A DNA stretch of 64,000 nucleotides from Chryseobacterium lactis (GCF_003815875.1 NZ_CP033924.1:1178001-1242000); one strand, 5' to 3'. Shown: positions 1 to 8,147, numbered from the stretch's first letter. The notes: generated by a model not told the origin, from the letters alone. Made by a program: numbers and translations.

Positions 1-1651
1 ATGACTGTGCATCTGCAATATCCCTCTGGATAGCGATTTCAGCCAATTCCACTTCTTTTTCTTTATTCAGTTTCAGACGGAATTCTTCGTGATCTTTTCC
101 TGCTTCATTCAGTTTTTTCATTGCTTCTGCTTTCTCCGTAATTCCTGCAGCCTCTGCCAATGCTTTTTCTTTGATCACTTCTGCCTGCGCAATACCTTCT
201 TTTTTAATGGCATCCGCTTTCTTCTCAATCACTACTGCTTCAGCAATTCCCTGTCTTTCGGCAGCATCTGCTTTGGCATGCATTACCTGAGCTTCAGACA
301 GCCCCACTGTTGCTTCTTCTTTTGCTTTTGCATCAGCAATAATTTTTCTTGCTTCCGCTTCTTTTTCTGCCGCATCTCTTTTCGCCTGTGCTTCGATTAC
401 ATATTTCTGTGCATCTTTTTCTGCGGATAATCTTCTTGACTCTGCAGCTCTTGTTTCTTCGATCAGTTTTTTCTCGGCTTCCTGAGTGGCCACCGTGATT
501 TCAACCTGCTTGTTTCTCTCTGCCGTTTTGAATGCTTCAAGATCTTTGATTCCCTGCTGCTCTTCCACCACCGTTTTTTCCATTGTTAAACGCTCACGGA
601 TTGCATCCTGAATACTTTTCTTCTCAAGTTCTATCGCCTTTTCTTTTTCAATCTGAGCAAGAGAAACAATTCTTTCTCTTTCTGTAGCTTCCAGCGCTTT
701 GTCTTTCAATACTCTTTCCGTTTCTACCAGATCTGCTCTTTCCTTATTTTTAGCGGCAATTACTACCTGACGAAGTTTATTTTCTTCCGCAATCTGCAGC
801 TTTTCTTCAGTAGCAATACGTACAGTTTCATATCTCAGGCGCTCTTCCTCTTCTACTTTTAAAATCTCAGCATTTTCACGGGCTTTGATATTGGCGACTT
901 CTCTTTTTTGAGACTCCTGTTTCTCTGCCAATTGTTTTTCCAGCTCAAGTATAGCTTCGCGGGCTTCTACGTTTTGCTTCGTAATTGTTTTTTCTTCGTC
1001 TCTTCGAACCTGATTGGCTTTAATATTCTGTGTAGCTGTAAGTTCCGTAATCTTCTTAATCCCTTCAGAATCAAGGATGTTGTCCTTATCTAATTTGTCG
1101 ATGGAAGTCTGTTCCAGATAATCGATTGCACAGTCATCCAACACATATCCGTTCAGATCTGTTCCGATGATATCAAGGATTTCCTGACGGAATTCACTTC
1201 TGGCTTCGTATAATTCTGTAAAATCAAATTTTTTCCCAACGGTTTTAAGGGCTTCCGAGAATTTGGCTTCAAATAGTTCTCTTAATGTTTGTGCATCAGA
1301 AGCTCTCTGACATCCGATTGTTTGAGCAACATTAATGATATCATCCAACGATTTATTAACCCTGATAAAGAAGGCTACCTGGATATCTGCTCTCATATTA
1401 TCTTTACAGATCAATCCTGCTCTTCCTTCACGAGATATTTCCAGCTTTTTCACGGAAATATCCATAGATTCCATACGGTGAATAATAGGGATAACAATTC
1501 CGGCATTAAAGAAAACTTTTGTTCCTCCGTAGCCTGTTCTCAAAATAACGATTCCCTGAACGGTCTTTTTATACATGGATAGAATCCAGAAAATCAACCC
1601 TACTGTTGCTACTACAGCAACAATAATTCCAGCAATTAAAGGTAAATTCAT
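1..1651 (-). CDS. flotillin/SPFH family protein (3' end beyond window)
   Basis: The reading frame is open from the ATG at 1651 to the window edge, giving 550 codons with no stop. It starts with one hydrophobic helix (about residues 3-22), followed by an SPFH/band-7 region to about residue 190. After that comes a very long Ala/Glu/Lys coiled coil typical of flotillins, with many KAEA and EKAxA repeats. Flotillins are membrane-anchored scaffold proteins that form oligomeric microdomains. It is the last visible gene of a minus-strand series with an OB-fold membrane protein, PspA and a YbjN-like protein, which suggests a membrane-stress unit. The C-terminus is not in the window. Confidence 0.9.
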   Translation of the reverse strand, partial: MNLPLIAGIIVAVVATVGLIFWILSMYKKTVQGIVILRTGYGGTKVFFNAGIVIPIIHRMESMDISVKKLEISREGRAGLICKDNMRADIQVAFFIRVNKSLDDIINVAQTIGCQRASDAQTLRELFEAKFSEALKTVGKKFDFTELYEARSEFRQEILDIIGTDLNGYVLDDCAIDYLEQTSIDKLDKDNILDSEGIKKITELTATQNIKANQVRRDEEKTITKQNVEAREAILELEKQLAEKQESQKREVANIKARENAEILKVEEEERLRYETVRIATEEKLQIAEENKLRQVVIAAKNKERADLVETERVLKDKALEATERERIVSLAQIEKEKAIELEKKSIQDAIRERLTMEKTVVEEQQGIKDLEAFKTAERNKQVEITVATQEAEKKLIEETRAAESRRLSAEKDAQKYVIEAQAKRDAAEKEAEARKIIADAKAKEEATVGLSEAQVMHAKADAAERQGIAEAVVIEKKADAIKKEGIAQAEVIKEKALAEAAGITEKAEAMKKLNEAGKDHEEFRLKLNKEKEVELAEIAIQRDIADAQS

Positions 1652-1760
1652 AGTTTTATAAGTTTATATATAAGTGTGTTTTTGTTTTAAAAATAGAGGT
1701 ACAAAACGTCCAAAATATAATTCAGTACAATAAGAAAGAGGTACAGCATATTTTTCGGTT

Positions 1761-2417
1761 TTAGGACCACATCGACTTTTGTACGTAGTAAATTCTTTTA
1801 TCCGGTTCTTCGTCTACAATCATAACTTTTGTACCATGTTCCAGTCTGGTTCCGTCTTTACTTTTCACCATCAACGTCATCGGATCGCTTCCGATAAAAA
1901 CTTCCATCATTCCTATTTTTCCATCCTGAATATTGGACTTCAGACGACCTTCTCTCCCCAAAAAATCATGAGCGACTTCTCCTTTGTGGTTAATCTCTCT
2001 GAAAAAGGGATTTAAAGGTTTAAGAATGATTTTAGTAAGCAGCATTCCCGCAATCATTAATGGTAGTATCACCAAAACCCCCAGCCAAACCGGCATCGGA
2101 ATAAAATAATTAAGGTAAAACGACGCCAGCCAGGTAATCAAAAGTGACAATGTGAGAAAATAGGTGACCGGAACAATATCCAGATTCAGAAACTTCAGAA
2201 AATGCATCCATCCTGAAGGATTGTGATCCGGCGCATGAATATGGCCATCCGGAGCGTGAATATCTCCTCCCACATCCAGATCAGAATGAATTCCCACGTC
2301 AATATCCAATCCTGTAATTATGGTAAATAACCAATAGATCACTGAAAGTCCAAGCAATACGCTTAATATCGTATTCACCGGGGAAAACGCCACATTTAAA
2401 AATTCCTGAAAGGTCAT
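1761..2417 (-). CDS. OB-fold-containing membrane protein (YqiJ/NfeD-like), flotillin partner
   Basis: The 218-residue protein has a hydrophobic helix near residues 16-36 and then a His/Asp-rich loop with repeated GDIHAPDGHIHAP-type sequence (about 50-66). Two more membrane helices follow (about 84-135), then a soluble C-terminal beta-rich domain (about 145-218) of the kind seen in NfeD/YqiJ OB-fold partners of flotillins. The His-rich loop could bind metal, but that is inference. The gene lies 3 bases after pspA and 109 bases before the flotillin on the same strand. Family placement rests on architecture and context. Confidence 0.75.
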   Translation of the reverse strand: MTFQEFLNVAFSPVNTILSVLLGLSVIYWLFTIITGLDIDVGIHSDLDVGGDIHAPDGHIHAPDHNPSGWMHFLKFLNLDIVPVTYFLTLSLLITWLASFYLNYFIPMPVWLGVLVILPLMIAGMLLTKIILKPLNPFFREINHKGEVAHDFLGREGRLKSNIQDGKIGMMEVFIGSDPMTLMVKSKDGTRLEHGTKVMIVDEEPDKRIYYVQKSMWS

Positions 2418-2420
2418 ATA

Positions 2421-3122
2421 CTAGCCTTTTTTAAGGGTTTCTTTTAATCTGTTTAAAGCTTCTTCAGCTTCTGTGTCATTGTTGCTGACCAGGGCATCAA
2501 TCTCTTCATCAATAGTTTTCCCTGATTTCGAAAGATCTGAATAAGCCTCAGCCAATGCCTCCTGTTGCACTACTCTATCTTTTAATTTTTCCAGCATGCT
2601 TACCGTACTTCCCGTATCCATCTGTGTCATTTTACGGTTAATATCCTTTGTAGCTTCACTTACCTGAACTCTTGCTTTAAGAGTTTTCAATTCATTTTCC
2701 CATTTGGCAATACTCGATTTCAGGTGAGCAATATTACCCTGCATTTTCTCGCATTCGACATGAAGTTTTTCATGTTCCTTAAGCAGAAGTTGTGCTTTTT
2801 CATGAGCAGAAGCTTGTTTTTTTAACGCTTCTTTAGCGAGACGATCAGCTTCTGAAGCCACAACATCTCCTTTTTCGGCTTTCTGAATAATCACGATCGC
2901 TTTGTTATAATAATCTGTAGCTGTTTGTTCCTCGGCTTCCGCTTCGTTCTTTTTCCGGATATCCAGTGCTTTAAGCTGTGCCAGTGCCTCAACACTTTTC
3001 CCCAGTTCTTCTTTCATTTCACGGATTCCCTGTTCCGTTAAATTGATGGGATCCTCAAAGCTGTCGATCACAGAATGGATCTCTGCTTTTCCTATTGTTA
3101 ATAATCTTTTGAAAATGTTCAT
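2421..3122 (-). CDS. PspA/IM30 family phage-shock protein
   Basis: The 233-residue, highly charged, almost wholly alpha-helical protein starts MNIFKRLLTIGKAEIHSVID and has DPINLTEQGIREM close to its N-terminus, the classic PspA/IM30/Vipp1 opening with an amphipathic membrane-binding helix. The rest is coiled coil. PspA-family proteins are ESCRT-III-like and form rods or rings that protect the inner membrane when the proton gradient leaks. It sits 19 bases after the YbjN-like gene and 3 bases before the OB-fold membrane protein, so co-transcription is likely. Confidence 0.9.
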   Translation of the reverse strand: MNIFKRLLTIGKAEIHSVIDSFEDPINLTEQGIREMKEELGKSVEALAQLKALDIRKKNEAEAEEQTATDYYNKAIVIIQKAEKGDVVASEADRLAKEALKKQASAHEKAQLLLKEHEKLHVECEKMQGNIAHLKSSIAKWENELKTLKARVQVSEATKDINRKMTQMDTGSTVSMLEKLKDRVVQQEALAEAYSDLSKSGKTIDEEIDALVSNNDTEAEEALNRLKETLKKG

Positions 3123-3141
3123 TTTAAATATCTTTTGTAAA

Positions 3142-3537
3142 TTACTTACTCATTTCAAGCATTTCGTTGGTAAATTCTCCTACAAGAATTCCTAGTGAAT
3201 TGATAGAAGCCATCACTTCATTTTGTGCCATATTATCTGTGGGAAGCGTATCTCTGAAAATTACCCTTCTTCCTGTACTGTCCAAAACGAAGGCTCCGTG
3301 TACAATATCTCTGTTTTTCTGAAGCAACCTCAGGAATGTTTTTTCGGATGGATTTTTGATTTCAAAAAGAAACTGTTCCATGATCAGAATAGAATCTGAT
3401 ATAATAAGGATCATATTTTTTATCCCGTTGGATTCTTTTTCGATGATCAGTATTCTCTGAGCCTCATCTTCCAACGTGATGTTAAACTCATAATCTAACA
3501 ACCACTCTTTGACCGTTCTAAATATTTGATTTTTCAT
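3142..3537 (-). CDS. YbjN/Tir-chaperone-like small protein
   Basis: The 131-residue soluble protein has no signal peptide and an alternating alpha/beta pattern resembling the YbjN or type III secretion chaperone (CesT/Tir) fold. Proteins of this kind in flavobacteria are often labelled molecular chaperone Tir, although these bacteria have no type III secretion. It is the first gene of the pspA-OB-fold-flotillin series, so it may be a cytosolic regulator or sensor of that unit. No catalytic motif is visible. The assignment is by fold impression only. Confidence 0.55.
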   Translation of the reverse strand: MKNQIFRTVKEWLLDYEFNITLEDEAQRILIIEKESNGIKNMILIISDSILIMEQFLFEIKNPSEKTFLRLLQKNRDIVHGAFVLDSTGRRVIFRDTLPTDNMAQNEVMASINSLGILVGEFTNEMLEMSK

Positions 3538-3658
3538 GATGACTGGCTTTAGTGTTTAAAATTCTTCTAACAAATATAACATAAAATTTTCAAATTGCAA
3601 ATATTTTTAGCATTCATTTGTTTGAGATTCTCTATATTTGCAAAAAAGATTAGACAAA

Positions 3659-4282
3659 ATGAGCTTCTTTGGGACTAATATTAAAAAAATAAGACAGGTT
3701 AAAGGACTGAGTCAGAAAGCTTTTGCTGATTTATTTGATTTAAACAGAGGAGTAATCAGTTCCTATGAGGAAGGTCGTGCCGAGCCAAAAATTGACACAA
3801 TACTAAAAGTGGCCAATCATTTTAATCTTAATCTTGATAAATTATTAACAGAAATCCTGCAGGTAAACCAGTTAGTAAGCGTTTCAGACATTGATCAGCT
3901 GATGCTTTTTCCTGAGCTTGCCATACAAAACAGCCAGGAAGCCAACACTATAATTAAGGATAATTCGCCGAACGCCTTAATTATGCAAAAAATATTAGCA
4001 TCCGTAGATCTGGTGTATGAATTTACCACAGAAACACCATTGCTGCCCCAATATCAGTATGGAGACATTTTGTTTTTGAATAAGGTTGATGCTAAAAAAG
4101 AGCTATCTCAGACCTTATTCGTACATACAGATGGAAAACTTACATATCTTTCTGACAATGAACAAATTAACTTTAAATCCACCGAGGTATTTAAAATGGT
4201 AGGCTATATTTCTACTGCTGAAAAAAACATTTTCACCAGCATCTTTGAAAGATTGGAAAATCTGGAAAGAAAGAACAGATAG
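3659..4282 (+). CDS. XRE-family helix-turn-helix transcriptional regulator
   Basis: The 207-residue protein has an N-terminal HTH_3 domain (IKKIRQVKGLSQKAFADLF, then NRGVISSYEEGRAEPKI, about residues 5-60). The C-terminal half resembles a degraded S24-like or sensor domain with the phrase YGDILFLNKV, but no Ser-Lys dyad stands out. I chose the ATG at 3659 over the in-frame TTG at 3638, because the TTG lies inside a TATATTTG promoter-like element (3633-3640). It is divergent from the pspA operon, about 120 bases away, and may regulate it. It is followed by a strong hairpin terminator. Confidence 0.85.
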   Translation: MSFFGTNIKKIRQVKGLSQKAFADLFDLNRGVISSYEEGRAEPKIDTILKVANHFNLNLDKLLTEILQVNQLVSVSDIDQLMLFPELAIQNSQEANTIIKDNSPNALIMQKILASVDLVYEFTTETPLLPQYQYGDILFLNKVDAKKELSQTLFVHTDGKLTYLSDNEQINFKSTEVFKMVGYISTAEKNIFTSIFERLENLERKNR

Positions 4283-4310
4283 CTGCTCACACAAAGAATC
4301 CTATATAAAA

Positions 4311-4349
4311 AATGCTCCCCGCCAATTATGAATAGCAGGGAGCATTTTT
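4311..4349 (+). terminator. rho-independent terminator of the XRE regulator gene
   Basis: The stem AATGCTCCC (4311-4319) pairs with GGGAGCATT (4338-4346), followed by a T-run on the plus strand. Confidence 0.8.
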
Positions 4350-4393
4350 ATTTGAAAGGTAATTTTTCATTACCTGAAATCAGAATTTTAAGA

Positions 4394-4433
4394 AAAACAA
4401 AAAGCCCTCCGTAATCCGATTACAGAGGGCTTT
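4394..4433 (-). terminator. terminator of distal tRNA cassette copy
   Basis: On the minus strand the stem AAAGCCCTC...GAGGGCTTT (4401-4433) is followed by TTTTTGTTTTT. It sits directly after the tRNA-Leu at 4435. A diverged copy lies at 4766-4804, so it belongs to the duplicated unit. Confidence 0.85.
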
Positions 4434-4434
4434 G

Positions 4435-4518
4435 TACCCCAGACGGGACTTGAACCCGTACGTCCTTGCGGACACAGGATTTTAAGTCCTGCGTGTCTAC
4501 CAGTTCCACCACCAGGGC
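4435..4518 (-). tRNA. tRNA-Leu (anticodon TAA), copy 1
   Basis: Read on the minus strand, an 84-nt tRNA begins GCCCTGG and ends with an acceptor strand that pairs with it through several G-U pairs, plus discriminator A. The anticodon stem-loop is GGACTTAAAATCC, giving TAA. A long variable arm typical of tRNA-Leu and a GGTTCAAGTCC T-arm are present. It is nearly the same as the copy at 4806-4889 but differs in the variable arm. Confidence 0.93.
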
Positions 4519-4527
4519 TTGGTTGTG

Positions 4528-4596
4528 GGCGAAAAAAAAGATTCGAACCAATGGCTCCAACCTTTAAAGGCTTACTTATCAGTGAGCACTTTTCGC
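4528..4596 (-). pseudogene. decayed tRNA-Gly (remnant of a duplicated cassette)
   Basis: The stretch keeps an acceptor pair GCGAAAA...TTTTCGC and a T-loop GGTTCGAATC at the same relative positions as the intact tRNA-Gly(GCC) at 4898-4970. It has lost several bases in and after the D arm. The anticodon arm has degraded to CCTTTAAAGG, so no GCC anticodon remains, and the T-stem is mispaired. The position between tRNA-Leu(TAG) and tRNA-Leu(TAA) matches the intact cassette. I see no plausible functional cloverleaf. Confidence 0.8.
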
Positions 4597-4600
4597 ATAG

Positions 4601-4682
4601 TGCGGATGAAGGGACTCGAACCCCTACGCCTCACGGCACCAGATCCTAAGTCTGGCGTGGCTACCAATTACACCACATCCGC
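4601..4682 (-). tRNA. tRNA-Leu (anticodon TAG), copy 1
   Basis: On the minus strand an 82-nt tRNA has the acceptor pair GCGGATG...CATCCGC plus discriminator A, the anticodon arm CCAGACTTAGGATCTGG giving TAG, a long variable arm and the T-arm GGGGTTCGAGTCCC. It is nearly identical to the copy at 4975-5056. Confidence 0.93.
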
Positions 4683-4727
4683 TGATTATATTGATCTGTT
4701 TTTCTACAGATTCTATCGTTTCTCTTA

Positions 4728-4735
4728 CAAATATA
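4728..4735 (-). promoter_or_regulatory. -7 element of distal tRNA cassette promoter
   Basis: On the minus strand the sequence TATATTTG fits the Bacteroidota TAnnTTTG element and is identical to the -7 element of the other cassette (5108-5115). At the expected -33 position (4755-4758) the strand reads GGTG instead of TTTG, so this promoter looks weaker. Confidence 0.55.
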
Positions 4736-4765
4736 AGAAATTCTTTTTAAAGAACACCCTCTATA

Positions 4766-4804
4766 AAAACAAAAAACCCTCCGTAACGAAATACAGAGGG
4801 CTTT
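4766..4804 (-). terminator. terminator of proximal tRNA cassette copy
   Basis: On the minus strand GCCCTC (about 4796-4801) pairs with GAGGG (about 4778-4782), followed by TTTTTTGTTTTT. It is a diverged copy of the hairpin at 4394-4433 and separates the two tRNA units. Confidence 0.75.
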
Positions 4805-4805
4805 G

Positions 4806-4889
4806 TACCCCGGGCGGGACTTGAACCCGCACGCCAAAAGAGGCACAGGATTTTAAGTCCTGCGTGTCTACCAGTTCCACCACCAGGGC
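4806..4889 (-). tRNA. tRNA-Leu (anticodon TAA), copy 2
   Basis: An 84-nt tRNA on the minus strand begins GCCCTGG; the 3' acceptor strand CCGGGGT plus discriminator A pairs with it. The anticodon is TAA. The variable arm (GTGCCTCTTTTGGCGT region) differs from the copy at 4435-4518, showing divergence after duplication. Confidence 0.93.
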
Positions 4890-4897
4890 AGGTGTGG

Positions 4898-4970
4898 AGC
4901 GAAAAACGGGATTCGAACCCGCGACCCCAACCTTGGCAAGGTTGTGCTCTACCAGCTGAGCTATTTTCGC
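4898..4970 (-). tRNA. tRNA-Gly (anticodon GCC)
   Basis: On the minus strand a 73-nt tRNA has the acceptor GCGAAAA...TTTTCGC, the D-arm GCTCAGCTGGTAGAGC, the anticodon arm CAACCTTGCCAAGGTTG (GCC) and the T-arm CGGGTTCGAATCCCG. It is the only intact tRNA-Gly in the two cassettes. Confidence 0.95.
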
Positions 4971-4974
4971 ATAG

Positions 4975-5056
4975 TGCGGATGAAGGGACTCGAACCCCCA
5001 CGCCTCACGGCACCAGATCCTAAGTCTGGCATGGCTACCAATTACACCACATCCGC
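4975..5056 (-). tRNA. tRNA-Leu (anticodon TAG), copy 2
   Basis: An 82-nt tRNA on the minus strand has the acceptor GCGGATG...CATCCGC, anticodon TAG and a long variable arm. It is the first tRNA of the proximal cassette, lying just downstream of the consensus promoter at 5108-5138. Confidence 0.93.
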
Positions 5057-5107
5057 TGGTTTTTTTATATTGTAAGTTTTAAAGAGCTTGCTTCGTTTTT
5101 GTGAGTG

Positions 5108-5138
5108 CAAATATAGGACAATTTCCTTTACCTCCAAA
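5108..5138 (-). promoter_or_regulatory. consensus Bacteroidota promoter for the tRNA cassette
   Basis: On the minus strand TTTG (5135-5138), 19 bases of spacer, then TATATTTG (5108-5115) match the TTTG-N19-21-TAnnTTTG consensus. The first tRNA begins about 50 bases downstream. Confidence 0.75.
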
Positions 5139-5236
5139 CTTTTCAGAAAAAAAAATTAAAATTTATAGTTTTTTTCCTCGCGGCACATATTATTACAATT
5201 GATTTTATTACTTTTACATCGTTAATATTTTACGAT

Positions 5237-5614
5237 ATGGAATTACAAGGAACGGTAAAGAAACTTTTTGATGCTCAAACATTTGCGAGCGGGTTTCAAA
5301 AGAGAGAAATGGTTATTTTGACTCAAGAACAGTATCCACAGCCGATAAACATAGAATTTTTATCTGATAAAATTAGTTTATTAGATAACCTGAAAGAGGG
5401 AGAGAACGTAAAGGTAGGAATCAACATCAGAGGAAGAGAATGGGTATCTCCACAGGGAGAAACCAAGTACTTCAACTCTATTACAGGATGGAGAGTAGAG
5501 AAAGTTTCTGATAATGCATCAGAGCCTACTCAGGCTATGCCTCAGCAATCAGCTTCTCCTGTTTCTAATGAGAATCCGTTTGCCGGAGATGACGATGATG
5601 ATTTACCTTTCTAA
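5237..5614 (+). CDS. DUF3127 (SSB-like OB-fold) protein with acidic C-terminal tip
   Basis: The 125-residue protein is the Bacteroidota DUF3127 family: a compact OB-fold-like N-terminal domain (residues 1-95, with GTVKKLF, QKREMVILT and VKVGINIRGREW), then a Pro/Gln/Ser linker and a last nonapeptide GDDDDDLPF. That ending closely resembles the acidic tip of bacterial SSB (DDDIPF), which recruits replication and repair proteins. No experimental role is known to me; single-stranded nucleic acid binding is inference from fold and tail. It is a single-gene unit between the tRNAs and aat. Confidence 0.85.
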   Translation: MELQGTVKKLFDAQTFASGFQKREMVILTQEQYPQPINIEFLSDKISLLDNLKEGENVKVGINIRGREWVSPQGETKYFNSITGWRVEKVSDNASEPTQAMPQQSASPVSNENPFAGDDDDDLPF

Positions 5615-5674
5615 TTAAGGAATAAAGATCTAAATATAAATCCTGCTTGCTAAAGTGGGATTTTTTTGCTCAAA

Positions 5675-6328
5675 ATGATCCGATTAGACGAAAACGACAT
5701 TTCATTCCCTGACCCCGAGCTTTATGACGGTCATGACGGATTGATTGCCTTTGGTGGTGATCTTTCTGTAGAACGCATCTGGTTTGCTTATCAATTGGGA
5801 ATTTTCCCCTGGTACAATCCCGGAGAAGAGATTCTGTGGTGGTGTCCCGACCCAAGATTTGTCTTATTTCCAGCAGAAATAAAGGTTTCCAAGTCGATGA
5901 GAAAAATTTTAAACAGAAATACTTTTTCTTTTTCAGAGAATCAAAATTTCAGGGAAGTCATCAGAAATTGCCAGCAAGCAAATAGAAAGGGGCAATCCGG
6001 AACATGGCTTTCTGATGAATTGATGGAATCCTTTATTCAGCTTCATGAATACGGCCTGGCCAAAAGTATTGAGGTATGGCAGGACGGAAAACTTGTTGGC
6101 GGCTTTTACGGATTGCAAATCGGAAATGTTTTCTGTGGTGAAAGCATGTTTGCCAAGGTAAGCAATGCTTCCAAGGCAGGATTTATTCATTTTGTGGAAA
6201 CCAATAAAGACCAGCTGGAATTAATTGATTGCCAATCTCATACAGAACACCTGGAAAGCTTGGGCGCTACAATGATTCCTAAACAAGAATTTCTAAAAAT
6301 CTTACACGAAAATAATGAACGCAGATAA
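5675..6328 (+). CDS. aat: leucyl/phenylalanyl-tRNA-protein transferase
   Basis: Aat transfers Leu or Phe from aminoacyl-tRNA to N-terminal Lys/Arg of proteins, marking them for ClpS/ClpAP degradation (N-degron pathway). The protein shows the family blocks FPDPELYDGHDGLIAFGGDL, GIFPWYNPGEEILWWCPDPR, GQSGTWL and GGFYGLQIGNVFCGESMF. The ATG at 5675 (MIRLDEND) is the family-typical start; an in-frame TTG at 5666 is less likely. Its 3' end overlaps the next gene by 14 bases, so the two are probably translationally coupled. Confidence 0.95.
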   Translation: MIRLDENDISFPDPELYDGHDGLIAFGGDLSVERIWFAYQLGIFPWYNPGEEILWWCPDPRFVLFPAEIKVSKSMRKILNRNTFSFSENQNFREVIRNCQQANRKGQSGTWLSDELMESFIQLHEYGLAKSIEVWQDGKLVGGFYGLQIGNVFCGESMFAKVSNASKAGFIHFVETNKDQLELIDCQSHTEHLESLGATMIPKQEFLKILHENNERR

Positions 6329-7193
6329 AGAAAAGTGGGTTCTTTTGATCATCCTGAGTATTATTTGGGGATCATCTTTTATTCTGATCAAAAAGTCACT
6401 GGAACATTTCAATCCGTTTCAGGTTGGATCTTTAAGAGTTCTTATTGCGGGAATTGTTTTGCTTCCCGTAGCTATTTCCAATTATAAATTATTTCCGAAA
6501 AAGCATTTGAAGTGGCTTATTCTGGCTGCTTTTACGGGGAATTTTATCCCCATGTTCCTATTTCCCATTGCTGAAACTGAGATAAGCAGCAGTATTGCCG
6601 GGATAATCAATTCTATGATGCCTATTTTTGTCATTATCGTAGGTGCTTTGGTCTGGAAGTTTGAAACGACAAAGAAGCAGATTATCGGGACTTTTATAAG
6701 TTTTACCGGAGTTTGTATTCTGGCCTTCGGTGGAGGTGACAGCGGTGAATTTAAAATGATTCCGATTTTGCTGTTATTGTTAGCCACTTTGTGTTATGCT
6801 GTGAGTACAACAACTGTAAAATCAAAATTGATGGATGTTTCTTCGGTCATTCTCTCAGGATTTATTTTTTCATTCGTTTTATTTTTACCTTCACTTATTG
6901 CCCTCACTTCTACAGGATTCTTTTCTGAGTTTACCTTTTCAAAGGACAATATGCTTGGTTTACTTTTCGTGGGCCTACTTTCTGTTTTCGGGACCGGATT
7001 AGCAATGACCATGAATTATCGTTTACTGAAAGTTTCCAGTCCTCTTTTTGCTTCAACGGTTACTTTAATTATGCCCATTGTTGCTATTATCTGGGGAATT
7101 GTAGATGGTGAAAAGCTTACTTACATGCAATTTATCTGTGCAGGAATTATCATTGCAGGACTGATATTTTTAAGAACAAATCAAAAAAAATAG
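6315..7193 (+). CDS. EamA/DMT-superfamily exporter
   Basis: The 292-residue membrane protein has about ten hydrophobic helices arranged as two repeated EamA domains (about 10-140 and 150-287). Conserved phrases include IIWGSSFILIKKSL near the start and STVTLIMPIVAIIWGI in the second repeat. Members export amino acids or other small metabolites; the substrate cannot be read from sequence. It overlaps aat by 14 bases. Confidence 0.88.
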   Translation: MNADKEKWVLLIILSIIWGSSFILIKKSLEHFNPFQVGSLRVLIAGIVLLPVAISNYKLFPKKHLKWLILAAFTGNFIPMFLFPIAETEISSSIAGIINSMMPIFVIIVGALVWKFETTKKQIIGTFISFTGVCILAFGGGDSGEFKMIPILLLLLATLCYAVSTTTVKSKLMDVSSVILSGFIFSFVLFLPSLIALTSTGFFSEFTFSKDNMLGLLFVGLLSVFGTGLAMTMNYRLLKVSSPLFASTVTLIMPIVAIIWGIVDGEKLTYMQFICAGIIIAGLIFLRTNQKK

Positions 7194-7240
7194 AGTTTCA
7201 TTATAAATTAAATTATATTTGGATAATCTAATTTATAACT

Positions 7241-8092
7241 ATGAAAAAAACTCTACTATTGGGCTCTCTTGCCTTATTTCTTTTTTCCTGTGGGAATTCT
7301 GATGAGGAAACTCCATTTGATAATACCGATCCTGCCAATCAAAGCGTGATGCTTCCCGTGAAAATAACGATGGGTGGTTCTTCCATGAAAATCAATTACA
7401 ATGGAACTAAGATTCTTAATTTAACCAGCATCAAAGATCCCGGATACCGTACAGAATTTACCTATACTGATGATTTTATTACCGGTATTAAAAGTTTCGA
7501 AAATAATATTCTTCAGAATACGGTTCAGTTTTCCTACTCCGGTCAACAGATGACCTCTTCAATCAATAAGAAATATTCTACTGCAGGTGCGTTGGAAAAA
7601 ACAATCTCTTATACGTATACTCCTGTGAGTACAACAGAGATTAATGTAAAAAAGCAGGCTGACCTCGGAACCAATAATAATTATATCATCAACAGCGTAT
7701 ATACATATGGAAACGGCAATATGGTAAAGGTTACAGGCTCAGGAAATGGTAACAACAACGGAGTTCCGGTAACTTATACTCAAGACGGAGCTTATACTTA
7801 TACCAATAAAAGCTATGCATTTAAAAATGTAAAAGGGTTTGATAAAATTATTTTCAACGGCGACGAAAGTGATGGGGTAACGGTTTTGTTTTCTAATATC
7901 CAGAATAGTTTAAGTTCCTACAAAGGAACACTTACCTCCGGTGGCAGCGGAAGTGCTTATGTAGGGTATGAATATACTACCATGTTTACTCCCAGCGGTT
8001 ATCCTGCCACTGAAATCAGGCAATCAGTAGATGCAAGCGGAAATCCTACGACCACGCAACCGGATAAATTTATATACGATTACAATCATTAA
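7241..8092 (+). CDS. lipoprotein of unknown function
   Basis: The 283-residue protein starts MKKTLLLGSLALFLFSCGNS, a lipoprotein signal peptide with lipobox LFSC. The body is rich in Thr, Ser, Tyr and Asn with alternating beta strands such as TEFTYTDDFITGIKSF and TVQFSYSGQQM, the pattern of RHS/DUF4595-like beta-rich surface lipoproteins in Bacteroidota. I recognise no catalytic motif. A strong terminator follows directly. Confidence 0.7.
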   Translation: MKKTLLLGSLALFLFSCGNSDEETPFDNTDPANQSVMLPVKITMGGSSMKINYNGTKILNLTSIKDPGYRTEFTYTDDFITGIKSFENNILQNTVQFSYSGQQMTSSINKKYSTAGALEKTISYTYTPVSTTEINVKKQADLGTNNNYIINSVYTYGNGNMVKVTGSGNGNNNGVPVTYTQDGAYTYTNKSYAFKNVKGFDKIIFNGDESDGVTVLFSNIQNSLSSYKGTLTSGGSGSAYVGYEYTTMFTPSGYPATEIRQSVDASGNPTTTQPDKFIYDYNH

Positions 8093-8098
8093 CAAAAA

Positions 8099-8126
8099 AA
8101 ATCCTGCATTGCTGCAGGATTTCTTA
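8099..8126 (+). terminator. terminator after the lipoprotein gene
   Basis: AAATCCTGCA (8099-8108) pairs perfectly with TGCAGGATTT (8113-8122) around a TTGC loop, with a T-rich tail. An A-run on the other side allows it to serve the convergent TPR gene too. Confidence 0.85.
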
Positions 8127-8147
8127 TTTAATTAAGTAATTTTTTAA

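Noticed and set aside
4519..4824. Plus-strand protein frame of about 100 codons
   Set aside because: It runs through tRNA genes, so it is a chance frame.
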